Source of the DNA: Bartonella sp. ML70XJBT.G
GTDB lineage: Bacteria > Pseudomonadota > Alphaproteobacteria > Rhizobiales > Rhizobiaceae
NCBI RefSeq assembly: GCF_028618575.1
Contig: NZ_JAQITA010000011.1
Coordinates: 1 to 64,000, forward strand
DNA length: 64,000 nucleotides
Direction of reading: 5' to 3'
In this document: positions 21,791-31,447 of the stretch, one piece after another
Numbering within the stretch: the stretch's first letter is position 1
How the letters are laid out: each line of letters opens with the position of its first letter
Translations under genes and position numbers: made by a program
The notes under the pieces: generated by a model
Told to the model about the DNA's origin: nothing
The model's database searches: none
Seen by the model: only the letters and a program-made list of their open reading frames with translations

Positions 21791-23162
21791 AAAAACACAT
21801 TAGGACTGTCATGAAAAAGAGGTGTTAAATAAAAACTCTGTTAGATCATAAAAATCTGATCAGTATGTTAATAAAATAATACATTTCTTAAGACGTTTTA
21901 CGGCGGTATTTATCCTTCTGTCAATAAGAGTGCATTGATATTCTTTGGGCTGTCTTTGTCATGGTGACATTTCCATTCTCTAGATAAAAAAACAAAGTTT
22001 CTTTTTCCTTAATGTAAAAAATATGAGTCATATAATACGTGGAAGAAAGCGTGAAAGAATGGGAAACCAATGGAATTTTTTACTTGAGCAGTATGTGGTT
22101 TCTTTATTGTACGTTATGCTATCATATTGATTTGCATATCATTATGATCATTCAATGTTTTTATAAAAGAGAAAGCTTCGTAGACTGTTTGGAATCGTTA
22201 AACAATGCTTTTTATATTATATTGATTTATAACGATCATTTGTTGTTTTGTATATTGAATGAGAGAGAGCACCGAATATGGGGTTCTCTCATTGCACATC
22301 TTCCTTATGTTCAATCAATCAAGAGCATTCGCTTGCACATTACAAGTGGGGTTGGCGTGTGAGTAAAAACTGTACAAGGGGTAAAAATACCTCTTATGAA
22401 CTGTCTTAAAGCAGCTTTATCGTGTAATATTGGGAGCTGGCAAAGATAAATGATGGTGTCGGCTTGCTTTTTCACAAGCGTAAAGAGAGTGGTGCTCAAG
22501 GTTTATCGTTATACCATTCACGCATGACGCTTACGAAAGAGGGTTGTGGATTTTAAGAATTAAAGCAAGCGCATGAATATGCAACTCAATGGCATTTGTC
22601 TTACTGCTTTAAGATACTTAAAAGTTTTTATCTGTGCATAAACAGATTGCCTCTCATTTGTTGAGTATTTTTCATCCTTCCTCTTTTAAATATGCATTTT
22701 CTACATTTCTATAAAGCTATGTTCGTTTACATTTTCTCCTCTCTATAGCAGGTAATTGATGGAGGAAAGAGGCATGACTGTGAGCTTGCTTGAGATAGAG
22801 CTCAAACATTTAATCTTATGTTTTTACGCACTTGGCTTTACACCGTGGAACATTTTACTGCCGTTCTTTTGCTTGTTCTCTATCATGAGAACATTGTTTT
22901 TTCATATTTCTGGGTTGGTTATGCAATATTGATTGTTGAGCACCTTGCTCTCTGGATAAAAGAAATTTGTTTATTTCTGAGAGTTGCCGGTGCAATGTTT
23001 GTGTTATGCAATATTATTGGGAAATTTTCTTTGTCCGTGAAAAGTAAATGAGGGGGGATATTTTGAGTGCTCTTTGCCATGTTATTCTACAATATTTTTT
23101 GGCGCAATCCTTTTACAAAGATTGCACCAAGAAATGAGATTCAAAACAAAAGATTATGAAGT
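21791..23162. other. Long gene-poor region between murJ and the effector genes
   Basis: About 1.4 kb with no supportable gene. Open frames at 22039-22362 and 22818-23051 (plus) have no family similarity. A segment near 22335-22365 (GCACATTACAAGTGGGGTTGGCGTGTGAG) weakly resembles the 4730-4760 and 5365-5395 repeat sequence, so this may be old repeat debris. Confidence 0.4.
23096..23131. repeat. Inverted repeat downstream of the BepF-like gene
   Basis: TTTTTTGGCGCAATC, ten-base loop, GATTGCACCA. It belongs to a hairpin family found behind several bep genes (compare 29821-29864), and might act in termination or mRNA protection. Confidence 0.5.
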
Positions 23163-26078
23163 TTAGCCGCTTAAAGCCATGGCTTTTGAGGATTCCGTTT
23201 TCCGAGATCGAGCGGCTTGAAGACTTTTTTCTGCTTGCATAGATTTTTCAGAAGCCTCTTGATGCCTGTCCCTTGCTGAGCGTTCAGGTGTTTGAGGAGA
23301 TTCTGAGAGGCTTTGCTGTTTTTGCATGCTTTGCTCTTGCTGCGAAGATTGTCCTTGGAGTTTTTGTTGCTCCTCATGCGTCTTTACAATCTCTTTTCGT
23401 ACTTTTTTTATAGTTTCTGTATAATGATCAATAGCAGAGCATAGAGAAGGAATAGCCTCTTCAGCATGTTTGCGTGCATCGTTTTTTATACCAAGCATTT
23501 GCCTTCCAGAAAGGGAAGCAAATATTTTAGGATAGTTTGCCACTTGCCATGAGAGCTCTTCGCCTAGAACAGGAATTTTTTGAATATCTTCAGCCTGATA
23601 TTTAAAAACAAATGGGTTACCGTAAACAATGTTAGAATGATTGTAGACTTCTATGAGAGCACGTTGAACAGAGAGATCACTTTGAACTTTTGCTGCGATT
23701 TCCTTAAGCGAGAGAGAGGATGGGGATTTCGTTTGCGGTGCTCTCACCATGCGTGGTCGAACTGCTTGTGGGCTTTGTTCTGTTTGCATAGAGGTTCCAG
23801 AAATTCCTTGATGCTGGTGCGTTGATGAGCGTTTAGGTATTTCAGGAGATTCTGAGAGGCTCTGCTGCCTTTGCGGGCTTTGCTCTTGTGGTGGAAGCGG
23901 TGCACGGCGTTTTGTTTGTGTTGGAGAAGAAGACGGCGCCCCCTCTTGTCTTTGTTGTTCGGGGAGGCGCGTTGTTCGTGGCTTCGCGCCTAGCTTTTCC
24001 CAGTGCGCTTGCGAGGGGGATGCAGCAGCTGCTTGATGCTGTTGCGTTGATGAGCGTTTAGGCACTTCAGGAGATTCTGAAAGGCTCTGCTGCCTTTGCG
24101 CGCTTTGCTCTTGTGGGGGAGGCGGTGCATGACGTTTTGTCCGCGTTGGAGAAGAAGACAGCGCACTCTCTTGTCTTTGTTGTTCGGGTGCTAGCGTTGT
24201 GCGTGATCGAACTGCTTGTGGGCTCTGTTCTGTTTGCATAGAGGTTCTAGAAACTCCTTGATGCTGGTGCGTTGATGAGCGTTTAGGCACTTCAGGAGAT
24301 TCTGATAGGCTCTGCTGCCTTTGCGCGCTTTGCTCTTGTGGTGGAAGCGGTGCACGGCGTTTTGTTTGTGTTGGAGAAGAAGACGGCGCACTCTCTTGTC
24401 TTTGTTGTTCGGGTGCTAGCGTTGTGCGTGGTTGAACAGTTTGTGGGCTCTGTTCTGTTTGCATAGAAGATTCAACCCTTGCTTGATGCCGGTGTGTTGA
24501 TGGGCGTTTAGGCAGTTGAGGAGCTTCTGAGAGGCTCTGCTGTTGTTGCCTGCTTTGCTCTTGCTGTGGAGGCTGTGCATGGCGTTGTTGTTTTGCCTCT
24601 TGGCTTTGTGAAATGTTTTCTTTTGCCTGTTTTATTGCCTCTGCATAACCTTCTATGGCTTCACCCAGACGTGGAAGAGCACTTTCAGCCTGTTTGCGTG
24701 CTTCACTCTTTAGACTATAGAGGCTGCGACCAGCAAGTTTACCAAATGTATCAGGGTGTTCTGTCACTTGCCATGCAAGATTTTCTGCCATTTCGGGAAC
24801 TTTTTGAATTTCTTCAAGTCTATACTGTAAAATATTCGCGTCGCCATAAGCAACGGTGCACCAATAGATGATTTCTGCGTGACAATATTGAACCATTGAG
24901 CTGCTTTGAACTCTGCGTGCCATTTCCTTTTGCGAAAGGGGGCCCATTTTTTGTTCAGCTTTACGCGGCTTTTGTAGATCTTCAGCCATTTGCCTGAGGT
25001 CCATTGACGATCTACGGAGTGTTTGTTCTGCTCTATGGCCTTGCAAAATATTTCCTCTTACCTGCTTTACAGTCTCAGCATAATTTTCAAGGGCAAGACA
25101 CAAGGGGGTAATATTCTCTTCAGCCTCTTTGCGTGCTTGATTTTTTACACCAAGAACTTTTTTTCCGGCAAAATTTCCAACCAGTTTAGGATTGGCTGCA
25201 ACTTGCCATGAAAGACTTTCCCCAAGAATAGGATTTTTTTCAATTTCCTCAAGTTTTTCCTGAAAAATATTGGGGTTGCCATAAACGGTTTCAGATAAAG
25301 CTTGGATTTGATCTTTACAGGCTTGGATCAATGGACTGTTTTTAATTTTTAAGCTCATTTCCTCTTTTGAGAGAGAGACGGTCATTCCTGATGACGCAAC
25401 TGTTGCATATATGGGGTGCTCTTGTTCAGTGATTGCACCCCGTCTTTGTCTATTGCTGGTGGAAGGTGGTGTCTTTATCTCAAGCTCTGCGTATATGGGT
25501 TCATTGTCTTGTGCTTGTGTGGGATTTTGCGCCCGTGGTGCTGCTTTTGGGGTAGGGGTTGCATAAGGGGATTCCCCTTGTTGTTGTTGCTTAACAGAAC
25601 CACCTCTTGTGCGTGGGGGCTTTTGTGGTGCGGGTGTGGCGTATATGGGGTCATCACCTTGTGTTGTTGTGGGATTTTGCGCCCGTGGTGCTGCTTTTGG
25701 GGTAGGGGTTGCATAAGGGGATTCCTCTTGTTGGTGCTGCTTAACAGAATCAACTCTTGTGCGTGGGGGCTTTGGTGGTGCGGGTGTTGCGTATACTCCT
25801 TCATCTTCTTGTTTTTGTTTTGTGAGTAGCTCTTTGTCTCTTGCACGCGGTGGTCTTTGTGGCGGAGTCCTTCCCTGTGTTGTTTGGCTTTGTAACTCCT
25901 CGCTTGTCTGAGGGGTGTGAGGTGTTGTCTCTCTTGTATGAGAGAGGTGTTCTGGACGTTTGGTTTGGGATGGTTTTTGCGTATTTTGGGCAGGAGGCGT
26001 TGCTATAGATTGTTCATTATTTTTTTCAAATGCTGCTACCAAGTGTGCTATAGAAGGGGAGAGTTTTTGTTTTTTCAT
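23163..26078 (-). CDS. bepF: BepF-like T4SS effector, tyrosine motifs and three BID domains
   Basis: A 971-residue Bartonella effector protein exported by VirB/VirD4. Three BID (Bep intracellular delivery) domains lie at about residues 233-343, 378-488 and 783-895; each has the pattern VYGNPN/ILQ...AWQVAxxP...GRxxxGxKxxARKxAE. The N-terminal part has EPIYA-like tyrosine motifs (DPIYATP, EPIYAELE, HPIYATV, SPYATPTP) in tandem repeats, with proline-rich PPKPPRTR stretches that look like SH3 ligands. Residues about 490-780 form a Gln/Ser/Pro-rich linker of about four near-identical units. The three-BID plus tyrosine-motif layout matches BepF of B. henselae. The charged C-terminal tail fits a secretion signal. 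Start ATG 26078 begins MKKQKLSPS, as in its neighbours. Confidence 0.85.
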   Translation of the reverse strand: MKKQKLSPSIAHLVAAFEKNNEQSIATPPAQNTQKPSQTKRPEHLSHTRETTPHTPQTSEELQSQTTQGRTPPQRPPRARDKELLTKQKQEDEGVYATPAPPKPPRTRVDSVKQHQQEESPYATPTPKAAPRAQNPTTTQGDDPIYATPAPQKPPRTRGGSVKQQQQGESPYATPTPKAAPRAQNPTQAQDNEPIYAELEIKTPPSTSNRQRRGAITEQEHPIYATVASSGMTVSLSKEEMSLKIKNSPLIQACKDQIQALSETVYGNPNIFQEKLEEIEKNPILGESLSWQVAANPKLVGNFAGKKVLGVKNQARKEAEENITPLCLALENYAETVKQVRGNILQGHRAEQTLRRSSMDLRQMAEDLQKPRKAEQKMGPLSQKEMARRVQSSSMVQYCHAEIIYWCTVAYGDANILQYRLEEIQKVPEMAENLAWQVTEHPDTFGKLAGRSLYSLKSEARKQAESALPRLGEAIEGYAEAIKQAKENISQSQEAKQQRHAQPPQQEQSRQQQQSLSEAPQLPKRPSTHRHQARVESSMQTEQSPQTVQPRTTLAPEQQRQESAPSSSPTQTKRRAPLPPQEQSAQRQQSLSESPEVPKRSSTHQHQGVSRTSMQTEQSPQAVRSRTTLAPEQQRQESALSSSPTRTKRHAPPPPQEQSAQRQQSLSESPEVPKRSSTQQHQAAAASPSQAHWEKLGAKPRTTRLPEQQRQEGAPSSSPTQTKRRAPLPPQEQSPQRQQSLSESPEIPKRSSTHQHQGISGTSMQTEQSPQAVRPRMVRAPQTKSPSSLSLKEIAAKVQSDLSVQRALIEVYNHSNIVYGNPFVFKYQAEDIQKIPVLGEELSWQVANYPKIFASLSGRQMLGIKNDARKHAEEAIPSLCSAIDHYTETIKKVRKEIVKTHEEQQKLQGQSSQQEQSMQKQQSLSESPQTPERSARDRHQEASEKSMQAEKSLQAARSRKTESSKAMALSG

Positions 26079-26328
26079 ACAAGCTTCCTTTCAAGCTGTT
26101 TCACTATTTGTTTTGCAAATCTTCTTAGTGCATTCTTCACCTTTCGTTTTGGTGCCCAATTGAATGATTTTAGCTTTGCGTTGTTTATGGGTTGATGATT
26201 GATATTGTCGTTTCAATCATTGAGGGTGATGATGGGGAGTGTTTTGATAAAACCACACCCCTTTTGGTACGAACCCTTTGTCAAGATTGCACCAAGAACC
26301 AAAATGAAAAGTCCACAGGGATGCATCG

Positions 26329-27729
26329 TTAACTGGCAAGCGCCATCCCTTTGGATGATGTTGTTCTACGTGGTCTCACATCTTGGGCTGGTTCTTGTGT
26401 ATGCCGAGAAGGTCCAGCAGTTTCCTGATGTGATGTTGCTGCTAAGCTTTCAGGCGGTTTAGCAGAGCGTGATAATTGAGGAGAGCGTGAAAATTCTTGT
26501 TGTCTCTGCAAGGTTTGAGACGTCTGAGCAGTCTGTTCATGTTGTTGTTGTGCTGTTTGCTGTTGCTGGCTTTGTGTAAGCCCCTCCCGTACGCTTTGTA
26601 CAGTATTTGCATAATTTCCCATGGCGCTTATTAAGTGTGGAAGACCTGCTTCAGCATGTCTTCGTGCTCTGTTTTTTAAGTTACCGACGCCAACACCGGC
26701 ATAGCGACCAAAAGACTGGGGAGATTCCGCAATTGACCATGTGAGCTCTTCTACCAGAGTGGGATTTTCAAAAATTGCTTCAGTTTGTTGTTTGAAAAGA
26801 TCAGAGTTGCCAAAAACAACGTTACACCAATAGTTGATTTGTGCATGGTGCTTTTTGACCATGGGGTGTTGTTGTGTTCTCTCAGAAATATCATCATTTG
26901 ATAGAGAGGCGGAGGATCTTTCAGAAGAATGGGGATTTTGCAAGATTCTGTTTACAGCTTCCTTGCCCATTATCTCTTCATAGTATGGAAGCACTGCTTC
27001 TGGGGTCATAGACAAATCTTCTCTTACAGTTTTTACAGCTGCTACGTAAGAATCGACCAAGCCACAAAGGGTGGGTAAATTGTTATTTGCGTGTCTGCGT
27101 GCACTACTTTTTATGCCAAGCATTTTTTTGCCGGCAAATTTATGAATCCTTTCAGGATCTTCTTTCATGTGCGTGGATAAGTCCTCTCCAGTAGAAGGAT
27201 TTTTTTGAATCTGCTCTAATTGTTTTCGCAAAGCATCTGAATTGCCATATACTTTTTGGCAAAAAGTTTGAATTTCTTCTTCATACTCGCGTACCAATCG
27301 GCTGTTTTTCAGGAGTGCCGTAATTTGCGCTTCAGAGAGGGCCAGTCTTGTTCTTGGCGAAGCTGCTGTTGCAGCGGGTGTTTGTTCTTCTCTTGCAACG
27401 GGTTGTGTTTGCTCGTTTTCTTCTGCTATAGGAGAAAGTCCGCTTTGTGGAGCAACGGCCGTGTATATAGTTTGACTTGGCACTCTTTCGGCATATCTAC
27501 TCAGTGTGGCTGTGGATCTTGTCGTCACCGTTGCATATATCACATCATCTGGAGTTGTCGGGCTTGATTGTTTTTGCCCTTTTGCTTTCGAGGAAGAAGA
27601 CGATTCTTGGCGCTGTTGGGCAGATGGTGTGGAGGGGAGAGGTTGGTTTGCTACTTCTGCGGCTGCTTTTTCATAAAGTGCTATGAGTTCTTTTACTGAG
27701 GGAGAGAGGGAGGATTGATGTTTCTTCAT
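26329..27729 (-). CDS. bepE: BepE-like T4SS effector, tyrosine motifs and two BID domains
   Basis: A 466-residue VirB/VirD4 effector. The N-terminal part contains tyrosine motifs such as DVIYATVT and TIYTAVAP. Two BID domains follow at about residues 130-240 and 275-385, with signature segments VYGNSDALRKQLEQIQ and VFGNSDLFKQQTEAI, then a Gln-rich linker and a basic tail. Two BIDs plus tyrosine motifs match BepE, which in B. henselae counteracts the cell-damaging effects of other Beps. I set the start at ATG 27729 (MKKHQSSLS) because all neighbouring Beps start MKK; the open frame extends to 27804 without support. An AAGGAAACATGC ribosome-binding site precedes the start. Confidence 0.83.
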   Translation of the reverse strand: MKKHQSSLSPSVKELIALYEKAAAEVANQPLPSTPSAQQRQESSSSSKAKGQKQSSPTTPDDVIYATVTTRSTATLSRYAERVPSQTIYTAVAPQSGLSPIAEENEQTQPVAREEQTPAATAASPRTRLALSEAQITALLKNSRLVREYEEEIQTFCQKVYGNSDALRKQLEQIQKNPSTGEDLSTHMKEDPERIHKFAGKKMLGIKSSARRHANNNLPTLCGLVDSYVAAVKTVREDLSMTPEAVLPYYEEIMGKEAVNRILQNPHSSERSSASLSNDDISERTQQHPMVKKHHAQINYWCNVVFGNSDLFKQQTEAIFENPTLVEELTWSIAESPQSFGRYAGVGVGNLKNRARRHAEAGLPHLISAMGNYANTVQSVREGLTQSQQQQTAQQQHEQTAQTSQTLQRQQEFSRSPQLSRSAKPPESLAATSHQETAGPSRHTQEPAQDVRPRRTTSSKGMALAS

Positions 27730-27827
27730 GCATGTTTCCTTTTCATATTTCGAGAAAACCTCTTTGGTGCATTCTTCCCCTTTATTTTTATAGTTTTTAT
27801 ACAAAAGAAGAGATCAATGGGAATAGC

Positions 27828-28028
27828 CTCCAAAGACTTGCGCTATTCGCTCTCTTTATAATCGACATTTATGTCTTTAATACAGTTTTTTTGTGAAATT
27901 TTATCAATAAGTTATATAAAATTGCCTGCTCTTTTTTGACAATTTTTTTTGTAACATTTCATAACAATTTTTTGGTGCAATTGCTTAATTGCAATCATAC
28001 CCAAAAATTCGTTAAAAGGAAAAAATTT
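27828..28028. repeat. Repeated bep intergenic block, copy A
   Basis: The segment from CCTCCAAAGACTTGCGCTATTC through ATGTCTTTAATACAG and ATCAATAAGTTATATAAAAT recurs at about 29686-29896 and 31241-31390. It lies upstream of three consecutive bep genes and therefore probably carries their promoter. Confidence 0.7.
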
Positions 28029-28052
28029 ATGTGTTGTTACATAACGGTACGC

Positions 28053-29603
28053 TTACATAGCAAAAGCCATTCCTTCTTTGCTATGTTCGGGACTCTGTCT
28101 GCCTCGCCTCTGCCGCTCTGGAGACTCTTGTCCTCTTTCTTGTGAGTGATCATGATGACGACGGCGATGATGATGGCGATGACTGTGTTCTTGCTCTTCT
28201 TGATGTTCTCCTCGCTCATATCTACGCCCTCTTTCCTGCTCACGGGTCAAATTCTTGTGTAGTTTTTGTGCTTTGACTATATGTTCTTCAAGAGCCTCAC
28301 AAAGAGAGCCAAAGGCTTTTTCAGCTTCTTTGCGATCTGGGCTTTTTATGCCAAGGAATTTTTGACCCGCAAGTCTACCAGGTCCTTTGGGGTTTTCTAA
28401 AAGCTCCCATAGGGCTTCCTCTGCATTTTCAGGATCGTTAAGAACCTTAGAGAGGTGTTCACCCAAAGCAAATTTGTTACCATAAACAGTTTGGCACAGT
28501 TTTTGGATTTTCAACACACCATGTTGTAAGTCTTGGTCTTCTGCCATTTTTATCTTAATCTGATCTTGAGGTGTTCTTGGAGGGAGGGGGGGCCTGTCTG
28601 TGCCAGCACCCTCATAGAGGGGATTATCTAGGCGTTGAGGGTCGTGTCCACCTACTGCACCTTCACCCATAGCTTGTTCGAGTGAACTATTTTGCGGTTG
28701 AAAGTTTGGATCTCTTCCTAGGGGATTACTTACTCTATAGGGGGGTACGAGTCCTGGGGCAGTTTCTGGTGGGATTTGGGGTGCATAGACGGTTTCTTCT
28801 GGTGGTCGTGAGGAGCGTCTTCTCTGTGCTTCCTCGCCAATTTCCTCATAGAGATGTGTTTCTGGATCTTGGGGAGATTGTCCACCTACTGCGCCCATAG
28901 GTTCGTAGAGGGGATTTTCCCATTGTTGAGAGTCTTGGCTCTCTCCTAGATCCTGTTGATAAGTTACTGCATAGGGATCTAGGGGGTCTGAGGGAGTTCT
29001 CCTCTCATGAGCTCCCTCGCTCGTTGCTTCATGGATATATGTTTTTGATCCTTGGGGGGATTGTCCGCCTACTGCACCCATAGGTTCGTAGAGGGGATTT
29101 TCCCATTGTTGAGAGTCTTGGCTCTCTCCTAGATCCTGTTGATAAGTTATTGTATAGGGGTCTATAGGGTCTTGGCTAGCTCTCTCTCTCTGTGCTTCCT
29201 CACCAATTTCCTCATAGAGATGTGTTTCTGGATCTTGGGGAGATTGTCCACCTACTGCGCCCATAGGTTCGTAGAGGGGATTTTCCCATTGTTGAGAGTC
29301 TTGCCCTCTTTCTAGATCCTGCAAATCCGTTACCATATAGGGGGATACGAGTCTTTGAGGAGATCTCCCCCCATGTGCCTCACCACCAACGGCACCATGG
29401 GCAGTTTCTGCTGGATTTTGGGGTGCATAAACAGTTTCTTCTTGTTTTTTGGGGGGCTCTTTTGGTTGTTTATTAACCTTTGCATAGATAGGTTCTGGAT
29501 TAGAAACTCTTTGGTTAGAAGTTCTTTGGTTAGAAGTTTCTAGGTTTTCAAAGTGTCTTATTAATTCACTTACGGGGGTCGAGGGGAAAGGTTTTTTCTT
29601 CAT
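28053..29603 (-). CDS. BepD-like T4SS effector with repeated tyrosine motifs and one BID
   Basis: A 516-residue effector. The N terminus (MKKKPFPSTPVSELIRHFE) is shared with the other Beps. EPIYAKV and ETVYAPQ motifs are followed by three to four copies of a roughly 59-residue unit with NPLYEPMGAVGGQSP and HLYEEIGEEAQ. Such tyrosine motifs in BepD are phosphorylated by host kinases and recruit SH2 proteins. One BID lies at about residues 344-454 (VYGNKFALGEHL, GQKFLGIKSPDRKEAEKAF). The tail is rich in His and Arg and ends in MAFAM. It is a paralogue of the next gene upstream (29907). Whether it is a true BepD orthologue or a lineage-specific Bep cannot be told without a tree. Confidence 0.82.
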   Translation of the reverse strand: MKKKPFPSTPVSELIRHFENLETSNQRTSNQRVSNPEPIYAKVNKQPKEPPKKQEETVYAPQNPAETAHGAVGGEAHGGRSPQRLVSPYMVTDLQDLERGQDSQQWENPLYEPMGAVGGQSPQDPETHLYEEIGEEAQRERASQDPIDPYTITYQQDLGESQDSQQWENPLYEPMGAVGGQSPQGSKTYIHEATSEGAHERRTPSDPLDPYAVTYQQDLGESQDSQQWENPLYEPMGAVGGQSPQDPETHLYEEIGEEAQRRRSSRPPEETVYAPQIPPETAPGLVPPYRVSNPLGRDPNFQPQNSSLEQAMGEGAVGGHDPQRLDNPLYEGAGTDRPPLPPRTPQDQIKIKMAEDQDLQHGVLKIQKLCQTVYGNKFALGEHLSKVLNDPENAEEALWELLENPKGPGRLAGQKFLGIKSPDRKEAEKAFGSLCEALEEHIVKAQKLHKNLTREQERGRRYERGEHQEEQEHSHRHHHRRRHHDHSQERGQESPERQRRGRQSPEHSKEGMAFAM

Positions 29604-29685
29604 GAAATATTTCCTTTTAGGCTTTTAAATATACCTTAGAAAATTTCTTCAGTGCATGCCGTACTTTATTTTACATGGTAATGGC

Positions 29686-29896
29686 TTCCGAAGATGCGCT
29701 ATTCATGGATGAGGCTAATCGATATTTATGTCTTTAATACAGTTTTTTTATGAAATTTTATCAATAAGTTATATAAAATGACGCGCTCTTTTTTGACAAT
29801 TTTTTGTAACACTTCATAACAATTTTTTGGCGCAATCGCTTGCTTGCAACCGCGCCAAAAAATTCGCTAAAAGGCAAAAATTTATGTGTTGTTACA
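29686..29896. repeat. Repeated bep intergenic block, copy B
   Basis: Close copy of the 27828-28028 block. Similarity continues into the 3' ends of the two BepD-like genes (ATGTGTTGTTACAT and the MAFAM-encoding end), so gene and upstream region were duplicated together. Confidence 0.7.
29821..29864. repeat. Perfect 13-base inverted repeat behind the BepD-like gene
   Basis: AATTTTTTGGCGC at 29821-29833 and GCGCCAAAAAATT at 29852-29864. It lies 43 bases past the stop at 29907 on the minus strand and may be a bidirectional transcription end. Confidence 0.65.
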
Positions 29897-29906
29897 TCAT
29901 GTAGGC

Positions 29907-31148
29907 TTACATAGCAAAAGCCATTCCTCCTTTGCTCTGTTCGGGACTCTGTCTGCCTCGCGTCTGCTGCTCTGGAGAATGTTCTCCCCTCTCTGGTGAG
30001 TGATGACGATGATGGCGACGATGATGACCGTGTTCATGCCCTTCTGGACTTGCCTCTCTCGAATGGCCACGCTCTCTTTCTTGCTCACGGGTCAAATTTG
30101 CGTGTAGCTTTTGTGCAGTTTGTATATGTTTTTCAAGAGTAGAACAAAGGTTGCCAAATTCATTTTCAGCCTCTTTGCGGGCTGGGCTTTTTACGCCAAG
30201 TACTACTTTTCCTGCGAGTCTACCAGCGCTTTCAGGATTTTCTGCCAAGCCCCATAGGATCTTGTCTCCTCCTTGGGGATTATTGAGAATATCGGCAAGT
30301 TGTTCATTTAAAGCATGCCGATTACCATAAACAACTTGGCATCGTTCTTGGACTTCCAATAAAGTATATTGGAATTCTGGGTTTTGCATCATCTTTGTTC
30401 TAATTTGATCTTGCGGCGTTCTTGGAGGGGGTGTTGTTCTGCCTGTGCCAACGCCTTCATAGAGGGGATTGGCTTGTTGTTGAGGGGCTTGTCCACCTGT
30501 TGCGCCCCCGCCAACGGTTGCATAGACAGACTCTACCGGCTTTGTAGGAGAGCGCCCACCATTTGGACCAAACTCAAGCTCTGCATAGAGATGTTCTGGT
30601 GATTGAGGATTTCGCCCACCCTGTGCACCTCCGCCAACGGTTGCATAAACAGACTCTACGGGTTTTGTAGGAGAGCGTCCCTTTGGACTCCAGTCGAGCT
30701 CTGCATAGAGATTTTCTTCAGGCTTTCGCCCACCTCCTGCACCCTCGCCAACACTCTCGTAGAGGGGATTGTTTCGTTGTTGAAAATCAGGATCACTCCC
30801 TAGCTTGCTCAAATCACCTATTGCATAGGGATCTACTAGTTTTGTGGCCTTTTGTCCATTACTTGGATTCTCAGGCAGTCTGTCATAGGGATTGCCTAGT
30901 GGCTTTTGGGGTGCATAGATCCTTTCTTCTGGGTATGGGGGAGCAGCTTCTTGTGCTCTTTCTGGTGCTCTTGGGGATGCATAGGCAGATTCTGCTGGTC
31001 CTTGAGGGCGCTGCTGTTTTGGTGATTTTTTTACTTGTGCGTAAAGGGGTTCTGGGCTAGTGGCTCCTTGTTCTTGTAGGTTTTGTTGTTCAAACTGTTG
31101 TCTTAGTTGATCTACAGTGTTAGAAGGGGACGCTTGATTCTTTTTCAT
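29907..31148 (-). CDS. bepD: BepD-like T4SS effector with tyrosine motifs and one BID
   Basis: A 413-residue effector. Tyrosine motifs EPLYAQV, ERIYAPQ, NPLYESV, NLYAELD, ESVYATV and HLYAELE lie in the first 240 residues, two of them inside a duplicated unit (GRSPTKPVESVYATVGGGA). One BID lies at about residues 246-356 (VYGNRHALNEQLADIL, GKVVLGVKSPARKEAENEF). A His/Arg-rich tail (HHRRHHRHH) ends in MAFAM. The position directly behind bepC and the single BID match bepD of B. henselae. Start ATG 31148 (MKKNQASPS) follows AAAGGAAACATGC. Confidence 0.83.
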   Translation of the reverse strand: MKKNQASPSNTVDQLRQQFEQQNLQEQGATSPEPLYAQVKKSPKQQRPQGPAESAYASPRAPERAQEAAPPYPEERIYAPQKPLGNPYDRLPENPSNGQKATKLVDPYAIGDLSKLGSDPDFQQRNNPLYESVGEGAGGGRKPEENLYAELDWSPKGRSPTKPVESVYATVGGGAQGGRNPQSPEHLYAELEFGPNGGRSPTKPVESVYATVGGGATGGQAPQQQANPLYEGVGTGRTTPPPRTPQDQIRTKMMQNPEFQYTLLEVQERCQVVYGNRHALNEQLADILNNPQGGDKILWGLAENPESAGRLAGKVVLGVKSPARKEAENEFGNLCSTLEKHIQTAQKLHANLTREQERERGHSREASPEGHEHGHHRRHHRHHSPERGEHSPEQQTRGRQSPEQSKGGMAFAM

Positions 31149-31240
31149 GCATGTTTCCTTTCAATATTTGAGAAAACCTTTTTGGTGCATTCTCCGCCTT
31201 TATATTTTGGCTCCTTTATACAAAGCAAAATATCCATTTA

Positions 31241-31390
31241 AATGACCTCCAAAGACTTGCGCTATTCAGGAATGAGGATAATCGACATTTATGTCTTTAA
31301 TACAGTTTTTTTGTGAAATTTTATCAATAAGTTACATAAAATTGCTTGCTCTTATCTGATAATTTTTTTTGTAACATTTTATAACAATTC
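31241..31390. repeat. Repeated bep intergenic block, copy C
   Basis: Third copy of the block upstream of a bep gene, with the same order of conserved segments; shorter at its right end because bepC follows. Confidence 0.65.
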
Positions 31391-31447
31391 TGAAGGCTCT
31401 CAAGAGGGAATGCTGCGCATAAGGGGATGAGAAAAAAGGGGAGCTGT

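Noticed and set aside
22039-22362. 107-codon open frame in the gap after murJ
   Set aside because: No ribosome-binding site and no recognisable domain; likely chance.
22818-23051. 77-codon hydrophobic frame before the bep genes
   Set aside because: Could be a membrane protein, but the start context is poor and nothing supports expression.
25416-25829. Cys/Gly-rich plus-strand frame inside the BepF-like gene
   Set aside because: Antisense of the proline-rich repeats; no independent support.
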